Shown here piece after piece: positions 16,317 to 25,013 of a stretch of 64,000 bases of DNA; the stretch's first letter is position 1; each line of letters opens with the position of its first letter. Origin of the DNA: Verrucomicrobiota bacterium (GTDB lineage Bacteria > Verrucomicrobiota > Verrucomicrobiia > Opitutales > Opitutaceae); assembly GCA_963205455.1 (NCBI GenBank), contig CAUJJL010000205.1:1-64000 (forward strand). Reading direction: 5' to 3'. Position numbers and translations under genes: made by a program. The notes beneath the pieces are model-generated. The model had not been told where the DNA came from. It worked only from the letters and a program-made list of their open reading frames with translations, and ran no database searches.

Positions 16317-17611
16317 CTACGCACGTCTTCGAGCAGCCCCGCCTTGGCGACCTCGCGTTCACTGCGTTCCGTCAGATTGCGAATCTTCACAACCCCTTTT
16401 GCGAGTTCGTCACTGCCGTAAATCAATGCCAGTCTGGCGCCCGATTCGGCAGCGGCCTTGAACTGTTTGCCGAACGCGAGATCCCTCAGCGAAAAGTCCA
16501 CACGATAACCCGCGGCACGCAGCGCGCGTATATCGCCGAGCGCGGACAATCGCTCCTTTGGTCCCCCGATCACAACATAGACATCGGGTGCCTGCACGAG
16601 CGGCGGTGTGAGTCCTCGCTGCTCGAGGAGGAGCGCAAAAGTCATGTCGCCAATCGCAAATCCGACGGCGGGAAGTTCGGCGTATCCGAGTTTCCCCACA
16701 AGGTTGTCATACCGACCTCCCCCCGCGAGCGCACGCAACTCGCCCTTGCGATCAAAAGCCTCGAAGACAAAGCCCGTATAGTAGGCCAGGCCGCGCACGA
16801 CTCCCAGATCCACGCTCACAAATTCGCCAATCCCCATCGCCTCCAGATTCGCGAGCAGGCGACGCCACTCTTCAACTCTTGCCATCAGTTTCTCTCCTCC
16901 GAGAGGAGCGAGCATTTGCTCCAGAGCCTGAAGCGAACGGATGGATTGAAACGCAAGGACCTGCGATTTCACCGCAGGATCCAGCGGACCAAACTGGGAG
17001 ACATAGTCCTTGAATGCGTCGTCCCCGATCTTTTCGTATCGATCCACCGCGCCCAGGATCACGCGCGCTCGCGCATCATCCATCCCAATCGCCTCGAGGA
17101 AAAAGAACCAGAGATTGCGATCGCTCAGCCTCACGGTAAAGTCTTCCGCGCTCAGGCCAAAACCGGTCATGCACTGCACAAGCAGACTGATCAGCTCGGT
17201 TTCCGCTTCGATGCCGGGCTCTGCAAAGATGTCCGCATTGAACTGCGTAAAGCATCGCCCGCGTCCTTTTTGCATGCGTTCATACCGGTAGAACTCCGCA
17301 ATGCTGAACCACTTGATGGGCCGCTTCAGCGCATTGGCCTTTTCACCCACGAGTCGGCAGACGGTAGGAGTCATCTCCGGTCGCAAGGCCACCTCACGTC
17401 CGCCCTTATCGACAAAATTGAAGAGCTGCGCCTCGATTTCATCCCCCGATTTTGCGCGGTACAAATCCAGCGGCTCCAGGACGGGTGCATCGTATTCCGC
17501 AAAACCATGGGCATGCGCCGCCTGGCGCCAGAGTCGGAAGATGTGCGCACGCTGCGCGAACGCATCAGGATAAAACTCACGAAAACCGGGAAGCGTCTGA
17601 AACGATGCCAT
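16301..17611 (-). CDS. hisS: Histidyl-tRNA synthetase
   Basis: The 436-residue class II synthetase charges tRNA-His. Motif 1 is near the start (AEYDAPVLEPLDLY), motif 2 is RYERMQKGRGRCFTQFNADIF, and the histidine-specific signature GLAYYTGFVFEAFDR comes before motif 3 (GGGRYDNL, then VGFAIGDMTF). The anticodon-binding domain (about 330-430: DVYVVIGGPKERLSALGDIRALRAAGYRVD) ends the protein. ATG at 17611 is the natural start. It lies downstream of the HU gene on the same strand but behind a terminator. Confidence 0.95.
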   Translation of the reverse strand: MASFQTLPGFREFYPDAFAQRAHIFRLWRQAAHAHGFAEYDAPVLEPLDLYRAKSGDEIEAQLFNFVDKGGREVALRPEMTPTVCRLVGEKANALKRPIKWFSIAEFYRYERMQKGRGRCFTQFNADIFAEPGIEAETELISLLVQCMTGFGLSAEDFTVRLSDRNLWFFFLEAIGMDDARARVILGAVDRYEKIGDDAFKDYVSQFGPLDPAVKSQVLAFQSIRSLQALEQMLAPLGGEKLMARVEEWRRLLANLEAMGIGEFVSVDLGVVRGLAYYTGFVFEAFDRKGELRALAGGGRYDNLVGKLGYAELPAVGFAIGDMTFALLLEQRGLTPPLVQAPDVYVVIGGPKERLSALGDIRALRAAGYRVDFSLRDLAFGKQFKAAAESGARLALIYGSDELAKGVVKIRNLTERSEREVAKAGLLEDVRSYFGG

Positions 17612-17649
17612 GAAGCGCAGGAAATGGCCCGCCCGGCCTTTCGGTGCGA

Positions 17650-17678
17650 CAAAAAACCCGCGGAGAAAAATCCGCGGG
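17650..17678 (-). terminator. Intrinsic terminator between the HU gene and hisS
   Basis: Read on the minus strand, the stem CCCGCGGA (17678-17671) pairs with TCCGCGGG (17664-17657) around a 6-base loop and runs into six T residues (17656-17651). It ends HU transcription before hisS. Confidence 0.85.
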
Positions 17679-17741
17679 AGAAATTTCGCAAAATTGCGGC
17701 GAGTCCGGGATCACCGGCTTCGCAACGGTGGCCGCGATGCG

Positions 17742-18059
17742 TCAGAGCGCCTGAATGTCGAGCTTCTTGAGAAGTTGCTTCAGGATCTTGCCTGACTTGA
17801 ATTTGACGACCGCACGTTCCGGAATAACCACTTCGGTTTCTGGCTTGTTCGGATTCCGTCCAATGCGAGCCTTGCGCCTTTGAACTTCAAGAACGCCGAA
17901 ATTACGGAGCTCCACATTGCGTCCCTCAGCCAGGGCACGCATCACAATGTCCAATGTCATTTGAACCGTGTGCACGATCTCCTTTTGCGGAAAGCCGGTC
18001 TTCTCGTAGATTTCGAGAACGATTTCTCTCTTTGTGAGATTGGTAAGGGGCGTCGTCAT
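17742..18059 (-). CDS. HU/IHF-family DNA-binding protein
   Basis: The 105-residue protein has the HU fold: an N-terminal helical pair (LTKREIVLEIYEKTGFPQKEIVHTVQMTLD), the beta saddle (EGRNVELRNFGVLEVQRRKARIGRNPNKP) with the DNA-intercalating NP turn, and a basic C-terminal helix (VVKFKSGKILKQLL). The FGVLEVQRRKARIGRNP motif is closer to IHF than to classical HU. It bends and organises DNA. An AAGGA element sits 8 bases before the ATG. The gene is divergent from the clpX-like gene across 102 bases. Confidence 0.93.
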   Translation of the reverse strand: MTTPLTNLTKREIVLEIYEKTGFPQKEIVHTVQMTLDIVMRALAEGRNVELRNFGVLEVQRRKARIGRNPNKPETEVVIPERAVVKFKSGKILKQLLKKLDIQAL

Positions 18060-18067
18060 GGGAGTTA

Positions 18068-18072
18068 TCCTT
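18068..18072 (-). promoter_or_regulatory. Ribosome binding site of the HU gene
   Basis: AAGGA on the minus strand lies 8 bases before the ATG. It is one of the few clear Shine-Dalgarno elements in a window where most genes lack one, which fits high expression of this protein. Confidence 0.7.
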
Positions 18073-18161
18073 TTGTTTGTCTTCCGGTTATGTGAGATGT
18101 CCTAAAGAATTTTCCGTTCCATCGATTCGTCAACAACTAACACGTCTTTCCAGGAAAAATA

Positions 18162-19766
18162 ATGAGCGAAGGAGAACCGCAAAGTCCACTAGAACAACTG
18201 CCTAAGCAGATTCAGGATCTGCTGAAAGGTTCCCCTTTTCGTGCAGCTTTTACAAATTCTGCCCAATCGGGGGAACCTGCTCCCTCTTCGGGCAAGGCGA
18301 CTCACCCTGAGCCAGACTCCTCTGAAACCCTGGCGAAAATCCGAAATTTCAGTCTTCGACCGAAGGAAATCCGCGACTACCTGGACCGCTTTGTCATCCA
18401 GCAAAACGAAGCAAAAAAAGTGCTGTCGGTATCCATTTGCGATCATTACAACCATGTTCGCGCCTGTCTCGAAAACCCGGATCTGCGGGAAACCGATTAC
18501 GCGAAGCAGAATATCCTGCTACTCGGCCCAACCGGAGTAGGAAAAACCTACCTCATGCGTTGCATCGCGCGACTCATTGGCGTGCCTTTCGTCAAGGCGG
18601 ACGCCACCAAGTTTTCGGAAACCGGCTATGTTGGTGGTGATGTCGAGGACCTCATCCGCGATCTGGTCAAGGCCGCCAACGGCGACGCCGAGCTCGCCCA
18701 GTACGGCATCGTCTACATCGACGAAATCGACAAGATCGCAACCAGCACGGGTTCCACCACGGGTGGAAGCGGACGCGACGTTTCCGGGCGCGGCGTTCAG
18801 ATCAACCTCCTGAAGCTCATGGAGGAGACGGACGTCAACCTCGCGAGCCAGACCGATTTTGCCGCGCAGATGCAGGCGATGATGGATTTCCAACGCTCCG
18901 GGAAGCCACGAAAGCGCACGATCAATACTCGGCATATCCTCTTCATTGTCAGCGGGGCATTCGACAAGCTCGCCCTCTCCGTCAAACGTCGACTCCAAAG
19001 CAGCAATATCGGGTTCTCAGCGGCAATCTCCGCACTTGGCACCCAGACCTATGAACACGATTCCGACTACCTGCAGGTAGCTCAGTCCCGCGACATCATC
19101 GACTACGGCATGGAGCCCGAATTTGTGGGTCGCCTCCCAGTTCGTGTCGCCTGCCAGGGGCTGACTGCCGCTGACCTGGAAAAGATCCTGCTGACGAGCG
19201 AGGGGAGCATCCTCTCCCAATACCGCGCGGATTTTTCGGGCTACGGAATTGATTTCGAAATCACTCCCGACGCGATCACTGAAGTCGCCGAACGTGCGAG
19301 CCGGGAAAACACCGGAGCGCGCGGACTGATGACCGTGCTTGAACGCGTGTTTCGCGATTTCAAATTCGAACTGCCCTCGACTGCCATCAAGAGCTTCCGA
19401 ATCGATGCGGCTACCGTGGCGAAGCCGGTTGAGACGTTGCGCCAACTCCTCCGGGAAAACGCCGACCAGCAGCACGCAGTCTTCAAAGCGGAAGTCACGG
19501 CTTTTGCAGCACGCTTCAAGGCGGAATTCGGCTTCGAACTGGATTTCGACGAGTCCGCGGTGGCTGCATTGATCGACATGAGCCTTAAGCAGGACAAGAC
19601 CATCCGTGCTCTCTGCGAAGAGGGCTTTCGTGATTTTCAGCACGGTCTCAAGCTTCTGAGCAAGGAGGGGGAATCCCGGCGTTTCCCCATTTCCCAGGAG
19701 ACCATTCTCAATCCTCAGGGCACGCTGTCAAAATGGGTGGTTGAACATTTCAAGTCTGCCTCATGA
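18162..19766 (+). CDS. ClpX-like AAA+ unfoldase without zinc finger, C-terminally extended
   Basis: The 534-residue protein carries ClpX landmarks: Walker A (GPTGVGKT, 122-129), pore loop GYVG (155-158), Walker B (IVYIDEID, 183-190), the ClpP-docking IGF tripeptide (283-285), GRLP (323-326) and sensor 2 (TGARG, 384-388). Two features differ from ordinary ClpX. The N-terminal four-cysteine zinc domain is missing and replaced by about 60 residues with no cysteine. After the usual small domain there is an extra segment (about 420-534) whose AALIDMSLKQDKTIRALCEEGFRDF resembles the small domain's ITEVAERASRENTGARGLMTVLERVFRDF. An AGGA element precedes the ATG. The IGF loop implies partnership with ClpP, absent from this window. 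ubiE follows after 18 bases. Confidence 0.85.
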   Translation: MSEGEPQSPLEQLPKQIQDLLKGSPFRAAFTNSAQSGEPAPSSGKATHPEPDSSETLAKIRNFSLRPKEIRDYLDRFVIQQNEAKKVLSVSICDHYNHVRACLENPDLRETDYAKQNILLLGPTGVGKTYLMRCIARLIGVPFVKADATKFSETGYVGGDVEDLIRDLVKAANGDAELAQYGIVYIDEIDKIATSTGSTTGGSGRDVSGRGVQINLLKLMEETDVNLASQTDFAAQMQAMMDFQRSGKPRKRTINTRHILFIVSGAFDKLALSVKRRLQSSNIGFSAAISALGTQTYEHDSDYLQVAQSRDIIDYGMEPEFVGRLPVRVACQGLTAADLEKILLTSEGSILSQYRADFSGYGIDFEITPDAITEVAERASRENTGARGLMTVLERVFRDFKFELPSTAIKSFRIDAATVAKPVETLRQLLRENADQQHAVFKAEVTAFAARFKAEFGFELDFDESAVAALIDMSLKQDKTIRALCEEGFRDFQHGLKLLSKEGESRRFPISQETILNPQGTLSKWVVEHFKSAS

Positions 19767-19784
19767 CTCCCTCGATCCCGTGCG

Positions 19785-20537
19785 ATGAACGCCAACGGTT
19801 TCGCACGACTCGTGCGAGGAGATACGCCTGGGCCTTCCATGCCTGATCCTGTCGCAGTCAACTCCATGTTTGCACGCATCGCCCGGCGCTATGATGCGGC
19901 GAACCATCTTCTCAGCGTGGGCATCGACCGCTGGTGGCGGCGCCGCCTCGTGCGGATCGTCCGACAGGCGTCACCCGCGCACATCCTGGACCTCGCAACG
20001 GGAAGCGGAGATGTGGCGTTTGCGCTTGCGCGCGCCATGCCGGCATCGACGGCAATCACCGGCATGGATTTCTGCCTGCCCATGCTCGAGCAGGCTGAAC
20101 TCAAGAAAGCGTCCCATCCCGAGGGTACACAAAATGTCGTCTTCCGCCAGGGCGACGCCTTAAACCTTCCCATGCCGGACGGAAGCGTGGAGGCCGTGAC
20201 CATCTCGTTTGGACTTCGCAACCTGGTGGATCGCCACCGCGCGTTGAAGGAAATGCATCGTGTCCTTGCCAGGGGTGGCCATGTCCACGTGCTCGAATTC
20301 TCCCAACCGCACCGGTGGTTCCGGCCGCTCTACCGATTCTATCTGCGCCATGTCATGCCACGCGTGGCGAAGGCCGTCACCGGGGACAAGGCTGCCTACG
20401 ATTACCTTTGCGGATCCGTTGAAACATTTCCCTCCCACATCGAGCTTTCGACCGAGATAAAAGAAGCCGGATTTATTTCCGTAAGCGCTGTAAGAATGAC
20501 CTTCGGTATCGTCGCACTCCACACCGCGACAAAGTGA
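19785..20537 (+). CDS. ubiE: Demethylmenaquinone methyltransferase (UbiE/MenG family)
   Basis: This 250-residue class I SAM methyltransferase performs C-methylation of demethylmenaquinone, and of the ubiquinone precursor in species that make it. Family signatures are MFARIARRYDAANHLLSVGIDRWWRR near the N-terminus, motif I ILDLATGSGDVAFAL, the FRQGDALNLPMPDGSVEAVTISFGLRN block and the LEFSQP motif. In a Verrucomicrobium the quinone is probably menaquinone. It starts 18 bases after the clpX-like gene and is likely cotranscribed. It converges on the Fe-S carrier gene. Confidence 0.93.
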   Translation: MNANGFARLVRGDTPGPSMPDPVAVNSMFARIARRYDAANHLLSVGIDRWWRRRLVRIVRQASPAHILDLATGSGDVAFALARAMPASTAITGMDFCLPMLEQAELKKASHPEGTQNVVFRQGDALNLPMPDGSVEAVTISFGLRNLVDRHRALKEMHRVLARGGHVHVLEFSQPHRWFRPLYRFYLRHVMPRVAKAVTGDKAAYDYLCGSVETFPSHIELSTEIKEAGFISVSAVRMTFGIVALHTATK

Positions 20538-20583
20538 ATCCGGCATTCGTCCACGCGCCGCTTCTGGCGCATTCTTGGCGCGC

Positions 20584-20904
20584 TCAGGCGAACGACTTGC
20601 CACACCCGCAGGTACTCTGCGCATTCGGGTTCCTGATCTCGAAGCCCTTGCCCTGAAGCCCGTCGTCAAAATCGATGCTCGAACCGTCGAGATAGGCCAG
20701 GCTTGTCGCATCAATCAGGAATGCTACCCCTTCGCTCTCAAGAGTTTGGTCTCCTGGCTTCTCATCATCAAATGACATGCCATACTGAAAACCCGAGCAC
20801 CCCCCTGATTCGACAAATACACGGAGCTTCCTTGAACCGGAATTCACCTGTTCCGAGCGCATTGCCGTGACCTGGGCTGCCGCTCGCGGCGTGAGTGTAA
20901 TCAT
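20584..20904 (-). CDS. A-type iron-sulfur carrier protein (ErpA/IscA family)
   Basis: The 106-residue protein has the three conserved cluster cysteines C36 (ESGGCSGFQYGM), C99 and C101 (STCGCGKSF). It begins with the typical ITLTPRAAAQV and contains the LDGSSIDFDDGLQGKGFEIRNPNA segment. A-type carriers receive an Fe-S cluster from the scaffold and deliver it to apoproteins. Whether it is the IscA, ErpA or SufA equivalent cannot be decided without the neighbouring assembly genes, which are absent. Nearby Fe-S client candidates are RimO and the Rsm22-like protein. Confidence 0.92.
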   Translation of the reverse strand: MITLTPRAAAQVTAMRSEQVNSGSRKLRVFVESGGCSGFQYGMSFDDEKPGDQTLESEGVAFLIDATSLAYLDGSSIDFDDGLQGKGFEIRNPNAQSTCGCGKSFA

Positions 20905-21128
20905 CCTTAAACGCTATTCAAACGGGACGATGTGTCAACGTCGTCACCCGCTTGAAGCAGCTTTCATGCTAGAAATCCATTTCACCGCTTGCCTCAGACT
21001 TTCACGGCATCTTTCCTCACAAGACGTGCCTTCCGTCCTCCTTCAATCCCTGCCCGCTTTGCACCGCCCTGATCGCCCCCACGAAGTCCGACAGCATTCG
21101 GCGGCAGGCATCGCCTAATTGACGCACC

Positions 21129-22637
21129 ATGGCCGGCCCCGGATTCAGTCAGGATCTTCGTCTCCGTCAGACCCAATCTTTGGTTCTTGCGCCGCAATTG
21201 CGGCAATCCTTGAAGATCCTGCAGGTGGCCGCGCTCGACCTGCGCTCCGTTATCCAGGAGGAATTGCAGAACAATCCAACCCTCGAGGAATTGCCGATGG
21301 ACGGCATCAGTCTCGAAAAGGCAGCAGAGGATCGGGCGAACGAGGACCACGCGCAAAATGGTGACGGTGTCGGCGTCGAGCACACGACCTCTCCCAACGG
21401 GAACGAGCGGCCTGAGCGCGACCAAATGGATTTTTCGAAGGAGTACGAGATCCTGACCAAACTCGATGATGACTGGCGCGACTTCATGTCCAACGCGGGA
21501 GGCGCCCAGCCGTTCACGACCGATGACGCCGAAAGGCGCCAGCATTTCTTCGACTCGCTGGTCAGTGAGACATCCCTACAGGAGCACCTGATGCGGCAGG
21601 CAGAGATGACGGACCTTGATGAACCTGCCATGACTGCCATGCAGCACCTGATAGGCAGCCTCGATGACCGCGGATTTCTCACGGAGACACCGGCGGATGT
21701 CGCCCTTCAAACCGAGCTTCCGCTCGAGACCGTGCAGATCGCCCTTCAGACGCTTAAGACCTTCGAGCCCGCGGGCATCGGCGCAAAGGATCTCGGAGAA
21801 TGCCTTCTTCTCCAATTGAAGGCAAAAGGCCGGAGTGACTCCCTCGCGGCCCGCATCGTGCGCGACCATTTTGCCCTGCTCACCCGCCGCCGCATACCGG
21901 ACATTGCCCGGAAGCTTGGATCGGCGATGGATGATGTGCAGGTGGCGATCGAGGAGATCGGCACACTCGATCCGGCCCCCGGACGTCGCTTTGCTGACGA
22001 CAACAACCGTGTCGTGGTGCCGGATGTCACGGTGGAGGAAGACCACGGCGAGTGGAAGATCACCCTGAACAACGACTATATCCCGCGCCTGCGCATTTCC
22101 AATACCTACAAGGAAATGATCGCAAAGGGCTCGCTGTCGAAGGACGAGAGGGACTATGTGCGCGAACGCATGCGATCCGGGAAATTTCTCATCAACTCGA
22201 TCGAGCAGCGGCAGCAGACAATTGAGCGCATCACCCGTGAGATCATCCGGGCACAGGAGGATTTCTTCAAGGAGGGCGTGTCAAAGTTGAAGCCCCTGAC
22301 AATGACCCAGATCGCGGATGTCGTCGGCGTTCACGAGACGACTGTGAGTCGAGCGATCGCCAACAAATTCATAAAGACCCCGCATGGAGTCTTCGATTTC
22401 AAGTTTTTCTTCACCTCCGGATATCAGGCCGACAGCGGCGACGCCGTCTCCAACACGAGCGTTAAGGAAATGATCGGCGAGCTGATCAACCTCGAGGACA
22501 AGAGCCGTCCACTCAGCGACCAGGAGATCGTCGCGAAGCTCCAGGAAAAGGGAATCACCCTCGCCCGTCGAACCGTGGCCAAGTACCGCGAGGAACTCGG
22601 ACTCCTCCCGAGCAACCTTCGCCGAGACTTCACCTAA
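21129..22637 (+). CDS. rpoN: RNA polymerase sigma-54 factor
   Basis: The 502-residue protein has region I at the N-terminus (LRLRQTQSLVLAPQLRQSLKILQVAALDLRSVIQEELQNNPTLEE), an acidic linker (about 65-110), the core-binding region (about 115-250), the DNA-binding helix-turn-helix (MTQIADVVGVHETTVSRAIANKFIKTPHG) and the RpoN box ARRTVAKYRE (479-488), followed by LGLLPSNLRRDF. Region II is somewhat longer than in enterobacteria. Sigma-54 promoters need an AAA+ activator; none is encoded in this window. The preceding 224 bases hold no recognised gene. Confidence 0.96.
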   Translation: MAGPGFSQDLRLRQTQSLVLAPQLRQSLKILQVAALDLRSVIQEELQNNPTLEELPMDGISLEKAAEDRANEDHAQNGDGVGVEHTTSPNGNERPERDQMDFSKEYEILTKLDDDWRDFMSNAGGAQPFTTDDAERRQHFFDSLVSETSLQEHLMRQAEMTDLDEPAMTAMQHLIGSLDDRGFLTETPADVALQTELPLETVQIALQTLKTFEPAGIGAKDLGECLLLQLKAKGRSDSLAARIVRDHFALLTRRRIPDIARKLGSAMDDVQVAIEEIGTLDPAPGRRFADDNNRVVVPDVTVEEDHGEWKITLNNDYIPRLRISNTYKEMIAKGSLSKDERDYVRERMRSGKFLINSIEQRQQTIERITREIIRAQEDFFKEGVSKLKPLTMTQIADVVGVHETTVSRAIANKFIKTPHGVFDFKFFFTSGYQADSGDAVSNTSVKEMIGELINLEDKSRPLSDQEIVAKLQEKGITLARRTVAKYREELGLLPSNLRRDFT

Positions 22638-22653
22638 ATCGCCACGACGCTGT

Positions 22654-23688
22654 TCATCCCGTAAGCGGAAGGCTCGGTGAGATCCCGATCTCCGCGAATC
22701 CGGCCGGCTTGGCGTCTGGGTCTATCCATGCGGCAAATGCGATCATGGCTGCGTTGTCGCCCGTGTGCGCAGGTAGCGCGGCGAGCAGGGGCACACGCAC
22801 CCGTTTCGCTGAGGCCTCCATCTGCGACCTCAATGCACGGTTGTTTGCCACACCGCCAGAGAGACCCATGCTTCTACAGTCTGACTGGCGGAAAGCCGCC
22901 ATGGTCTTTCTCACCAGCGCATCAATCACCGCCTGCTGGTAGCTCGCCGCGAGATCAGGCAGTCGGGCGACAACCTCCTCAGGGGTCATCTTCTCGATGC
23001 GATAGCGCAGGCTCGTCTTCAGTCCGGAGAAACTGAAATCCAGATCGTCGCGGGGGCCGATGCCCCTCGGGAAATCAAAGGAGTCACTTCTGCCATCCTT
23101 CGCCACCTTTTCAATGAGCGGTCCTCCCGGGTAGCCGAGGCCCAGGAGTTTCGCGCCCTTGTCAAGGGCCTCCCCCGCAGCATCGTCCCGCGTCGAGGAA
23201 AGCAGGGCCAGACTCCTTTCACGATCAATCGTAAAGAGCAGCGTGTTTCCTCCTGAAACAATCAGGCCCAGGTGAGGAAGCAGGGCGTTGAGCCGTTCAT
23301 CAAACGAAGCCGGAGACTCCTGATGCAGGGCAATGAACGGCGAGAATGCGTGCCCTCGAAGATGGTTGACCCCAATGATCGGCAGTCCCCGTTCAAGGGC
23401 GAATGCCTTGGCGGCCGCCACACCGATCGCAAGGCACCCGGCAAGTCCCGGTCCATGGGTAACGGCCACCTGGGTGAGCTTTCGCCAGTCGTCAGAGGGA
23501 GATCTTGATTCCAACAGGAGTGGCCCCAGTGCCTGCAGGTGCTCCCGCGTGGCGAGATCCGGCACCACTCCGCCGTAGCGCTCATGCAGCGCGATCTGGC
23601 TGCGCACCCACTCTCCCAGCATTCCTGTTTTGGGATCAAACAACGCGACGGCTGTCTCGTCGCAGGAGCTCTCCACCGCGAGAATCAT
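22654..23688 (-). CDS. tsaD: tRNA threonylcarbamoyladenosine synthase TsaD
   Basis: The start at 23688 gives MILAVESSCDETAVALFD, the canonical N-terminus; the longer frame reaching 23823 lies inside the upstream protease gene. The 344-residue ASKHA-fold protein has the iron-binding histidines in NHLRGHAF, then GLIVSGGNT and DAAGEALDKGAKLLGLGYPGGP, and the C-terminal ALPAHTGDNAAMIAFAA. It transfers threonylcarbamoyl to A37 of ANN-decoding tRNAs. It follows the C-terminal processing protease by 16 bases on the same strand. The other TsaB/C/E partners are not in the window. Confidence 0.95.
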   Translation of the reverse strand: MILAVESSCDETAVALFDPKTGMLGEWVRSQIALHERYGGVVPDLATREHLQALGPLLLESRSPSDDWRKLTQVAVTHGPGLAGCLAIGVAAAKAFALERGLPIIGVNHLRGHAFSPFIALHQESPASFDERLNALLPHLGLIVSGGNTLLFTIDRERSLALLSSTRDDAAGEALDKGAKLLGLGYPGGPLIEKVAKDGRSDSFDFPRGIGPRDDLDFSFSGLKTSLRYRIEKMTPEEVVARLPDLAASYQQAVIDALVRKTMAAFRQSDCRSMGLSGGVANNRALRSQMEASAKRVRVPLLAALPAHTGDNAAMIAFAAWIDPDAKPAGFAEIGISPSLPLTG

Positions 23689-23704
23689 GTCACGACCGAC
23701 CGGC

Positions 23705-24997
23705 TCACTTTTCCTCTCCCCGCGCTTCCCAAGTCCGCAATCCCTGTATGACTTCGAGCGCCGTATCAAGCTGGCGGTCCTGAATGGGCTCGAAGCCAAA
23801 GCGCTCCTTGAAATCGACCGCATTCTGGACGTCGCTTCGGACGCGCTGGATCCTCAGTTGCCGGTCCTCCTCGGGCGACATCACCACCTCCACATTCGGT
23901 TCGATGCCCTTTTCGTGAATCGTGACTCCACTGGGGGTATAATAACGCGCCGTGGTCAGGCGCAGGCCCTCGCCGTTCTTCAGATTGAAGATGGTCTGAA
24001 CGGACCCTTTTCCGAATGAGCGCTCGCCTACAATTACGCCCTTATGCGTGTCCCTCAGCGCGCCAGCCACGATCTCAGCGGCGCTGGCGCTGCCCGCATT
24101 GATCAGCACAGCCATCGGCACCGTCAATGGCGGGTCATCGGACTCTCCCTTGAAATCCTCGCGATCCTTCGGATCGCGGCCCTGCGTATAGACGATGAGT
24201 TCGCCGCGCTTGAAAAACGGCTCCGCCACCTCGACCGCGGCATCAAGCAGACCACCGGGATTGTTGCGCAGGTCGATCACCAGCGCCTGCATGCCTTCTC
24301 CGATCAGTTTGTTCAACGCATCGATGAATTCCTTTCCGGTCCGTTCGGAAAACTGGGTCAGCTGAATGTACCCAACATCATTCTCGAGCAGGCGCACATC
24401 CCTCACGCTCTCGATCTTGATCACCTCCCGAACAAGGCCGACCTCGAATTCCTTCTTTGTCGACGGACGGAAAAACTTGACCATGACCCGCGTCTTCGGC
24501 TTTCCGCGAAGCCGTCCGATGACATCATTCATGGGCACCTTGTCCATGCCCTGCCCGTCCACGGACACAATCTCATCCCCACGCAGAATCCCCGCTCGGT
24601 CGCTCGGCGTGTTTGCGATCGGTGCAATCACGACCACGCGCCCGTTGCGCATTTCCACCTGGATACCCACTCCGCCGAATTCCGCATTCATGTCCTCCTC
24701 GAGTTCGCTGAAATCCTTTGCCTCCATGAATTCCGAATGGGGATCCAGCGACTGCACAAGCCCGTGCAGCGCCGATTTCGTCAACTGGCCGTACGAGGCA
24801 CGTGAGGCATCAACATAGTTTTCCGACACCAACTGCATCACCTGCCGCACGTAGGCCGAAGACTTATCGAGCTCGCGATTCGGGAAGAGTCCCCAGCCGG
24901 CCGCATAGTGCGCGGCCGAGTACGCAAGCAGTAAACCGGCAATGACCCCGCCGGCGGTCGTCAGAAAACGATTGAGCATCGCCCCCAGCGTGGGCAT
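23705..24997 (-). CDS. C-terminal processing protease (S41A family)
   Basis: The 430-residue protein has one N-terminal membrane or signal helix (about 8-34), a helical segment with QSLDPHSEFM, a PDZ domain (about 100-180, PSDRAGILRGDEIVSVDG) and the S41 catalytic domain. The nucleophile motif is GSASAAE (302-308) and the general-base lysine is K330 (SFGKGSVQT). LRNNPGGLLDAAVEVA is the standard core strand. It trims C-termini of envelope proteins. A second ATG at 24979 is possible. The gene is divergent from the MidA-like gene with only 16 bases between start codons, so its promoter must lie within that gene's coding region. Confidence 0.93.
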   Translation of the reverse strand: MPTLGAMLNRFLTTAGGVIAGLLLAYSAAHYAAGWGLFPNRELDKSSAYVRQVMQLVSENYVDASRASYGQLTKSALHGLVQSLDPHSEFMEAKDFSELEEDMNAEFGGVGIQVEMRNGRVVVIAPIANTPSDRAGILRGDEIVSVDGQGMDKVPMNDVIGRLRGKPKTRVMVKFFRPSTKKEFEVGLVREVIKIESVRDVRLLENDVGYIQLTQFSERTGKEFIDALNKLIGEGMQALVIDLRNNPGGLLDAAVEVAEPFFKRGELIVYTQGRDPKDREDFKGESDDPPLTVPMAVLINAGSASAAEIVAGALRDTHKGVIVGERSFGKGSVQTIFNLKNGEGLRLTTARYYTPSGVTIHEKGIEPNVEVVMSPEEDRQLRIQRVRSDVQNAVDFKERFGFEPIQDRQLDTALEVIQGLRTWEARGEEK

Positions 24998-25013
24998 CCG
25001 ATGCGTTTTGTAA

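Noticed and set aside
16187-17770. 527-residue plus-strand frame opposite hisS
   Set aside because: The minus strand encodes a full histidyl-tRNA synthetase with all motifs; the antisense frame has no recognisable domain.
20555-20570. GCGCC-GGCGC hairpin between the convergent ubiE and Fe-S carrier genes
   Set aside because: Only five pairs and no T run on either side; not a convincing terminator.
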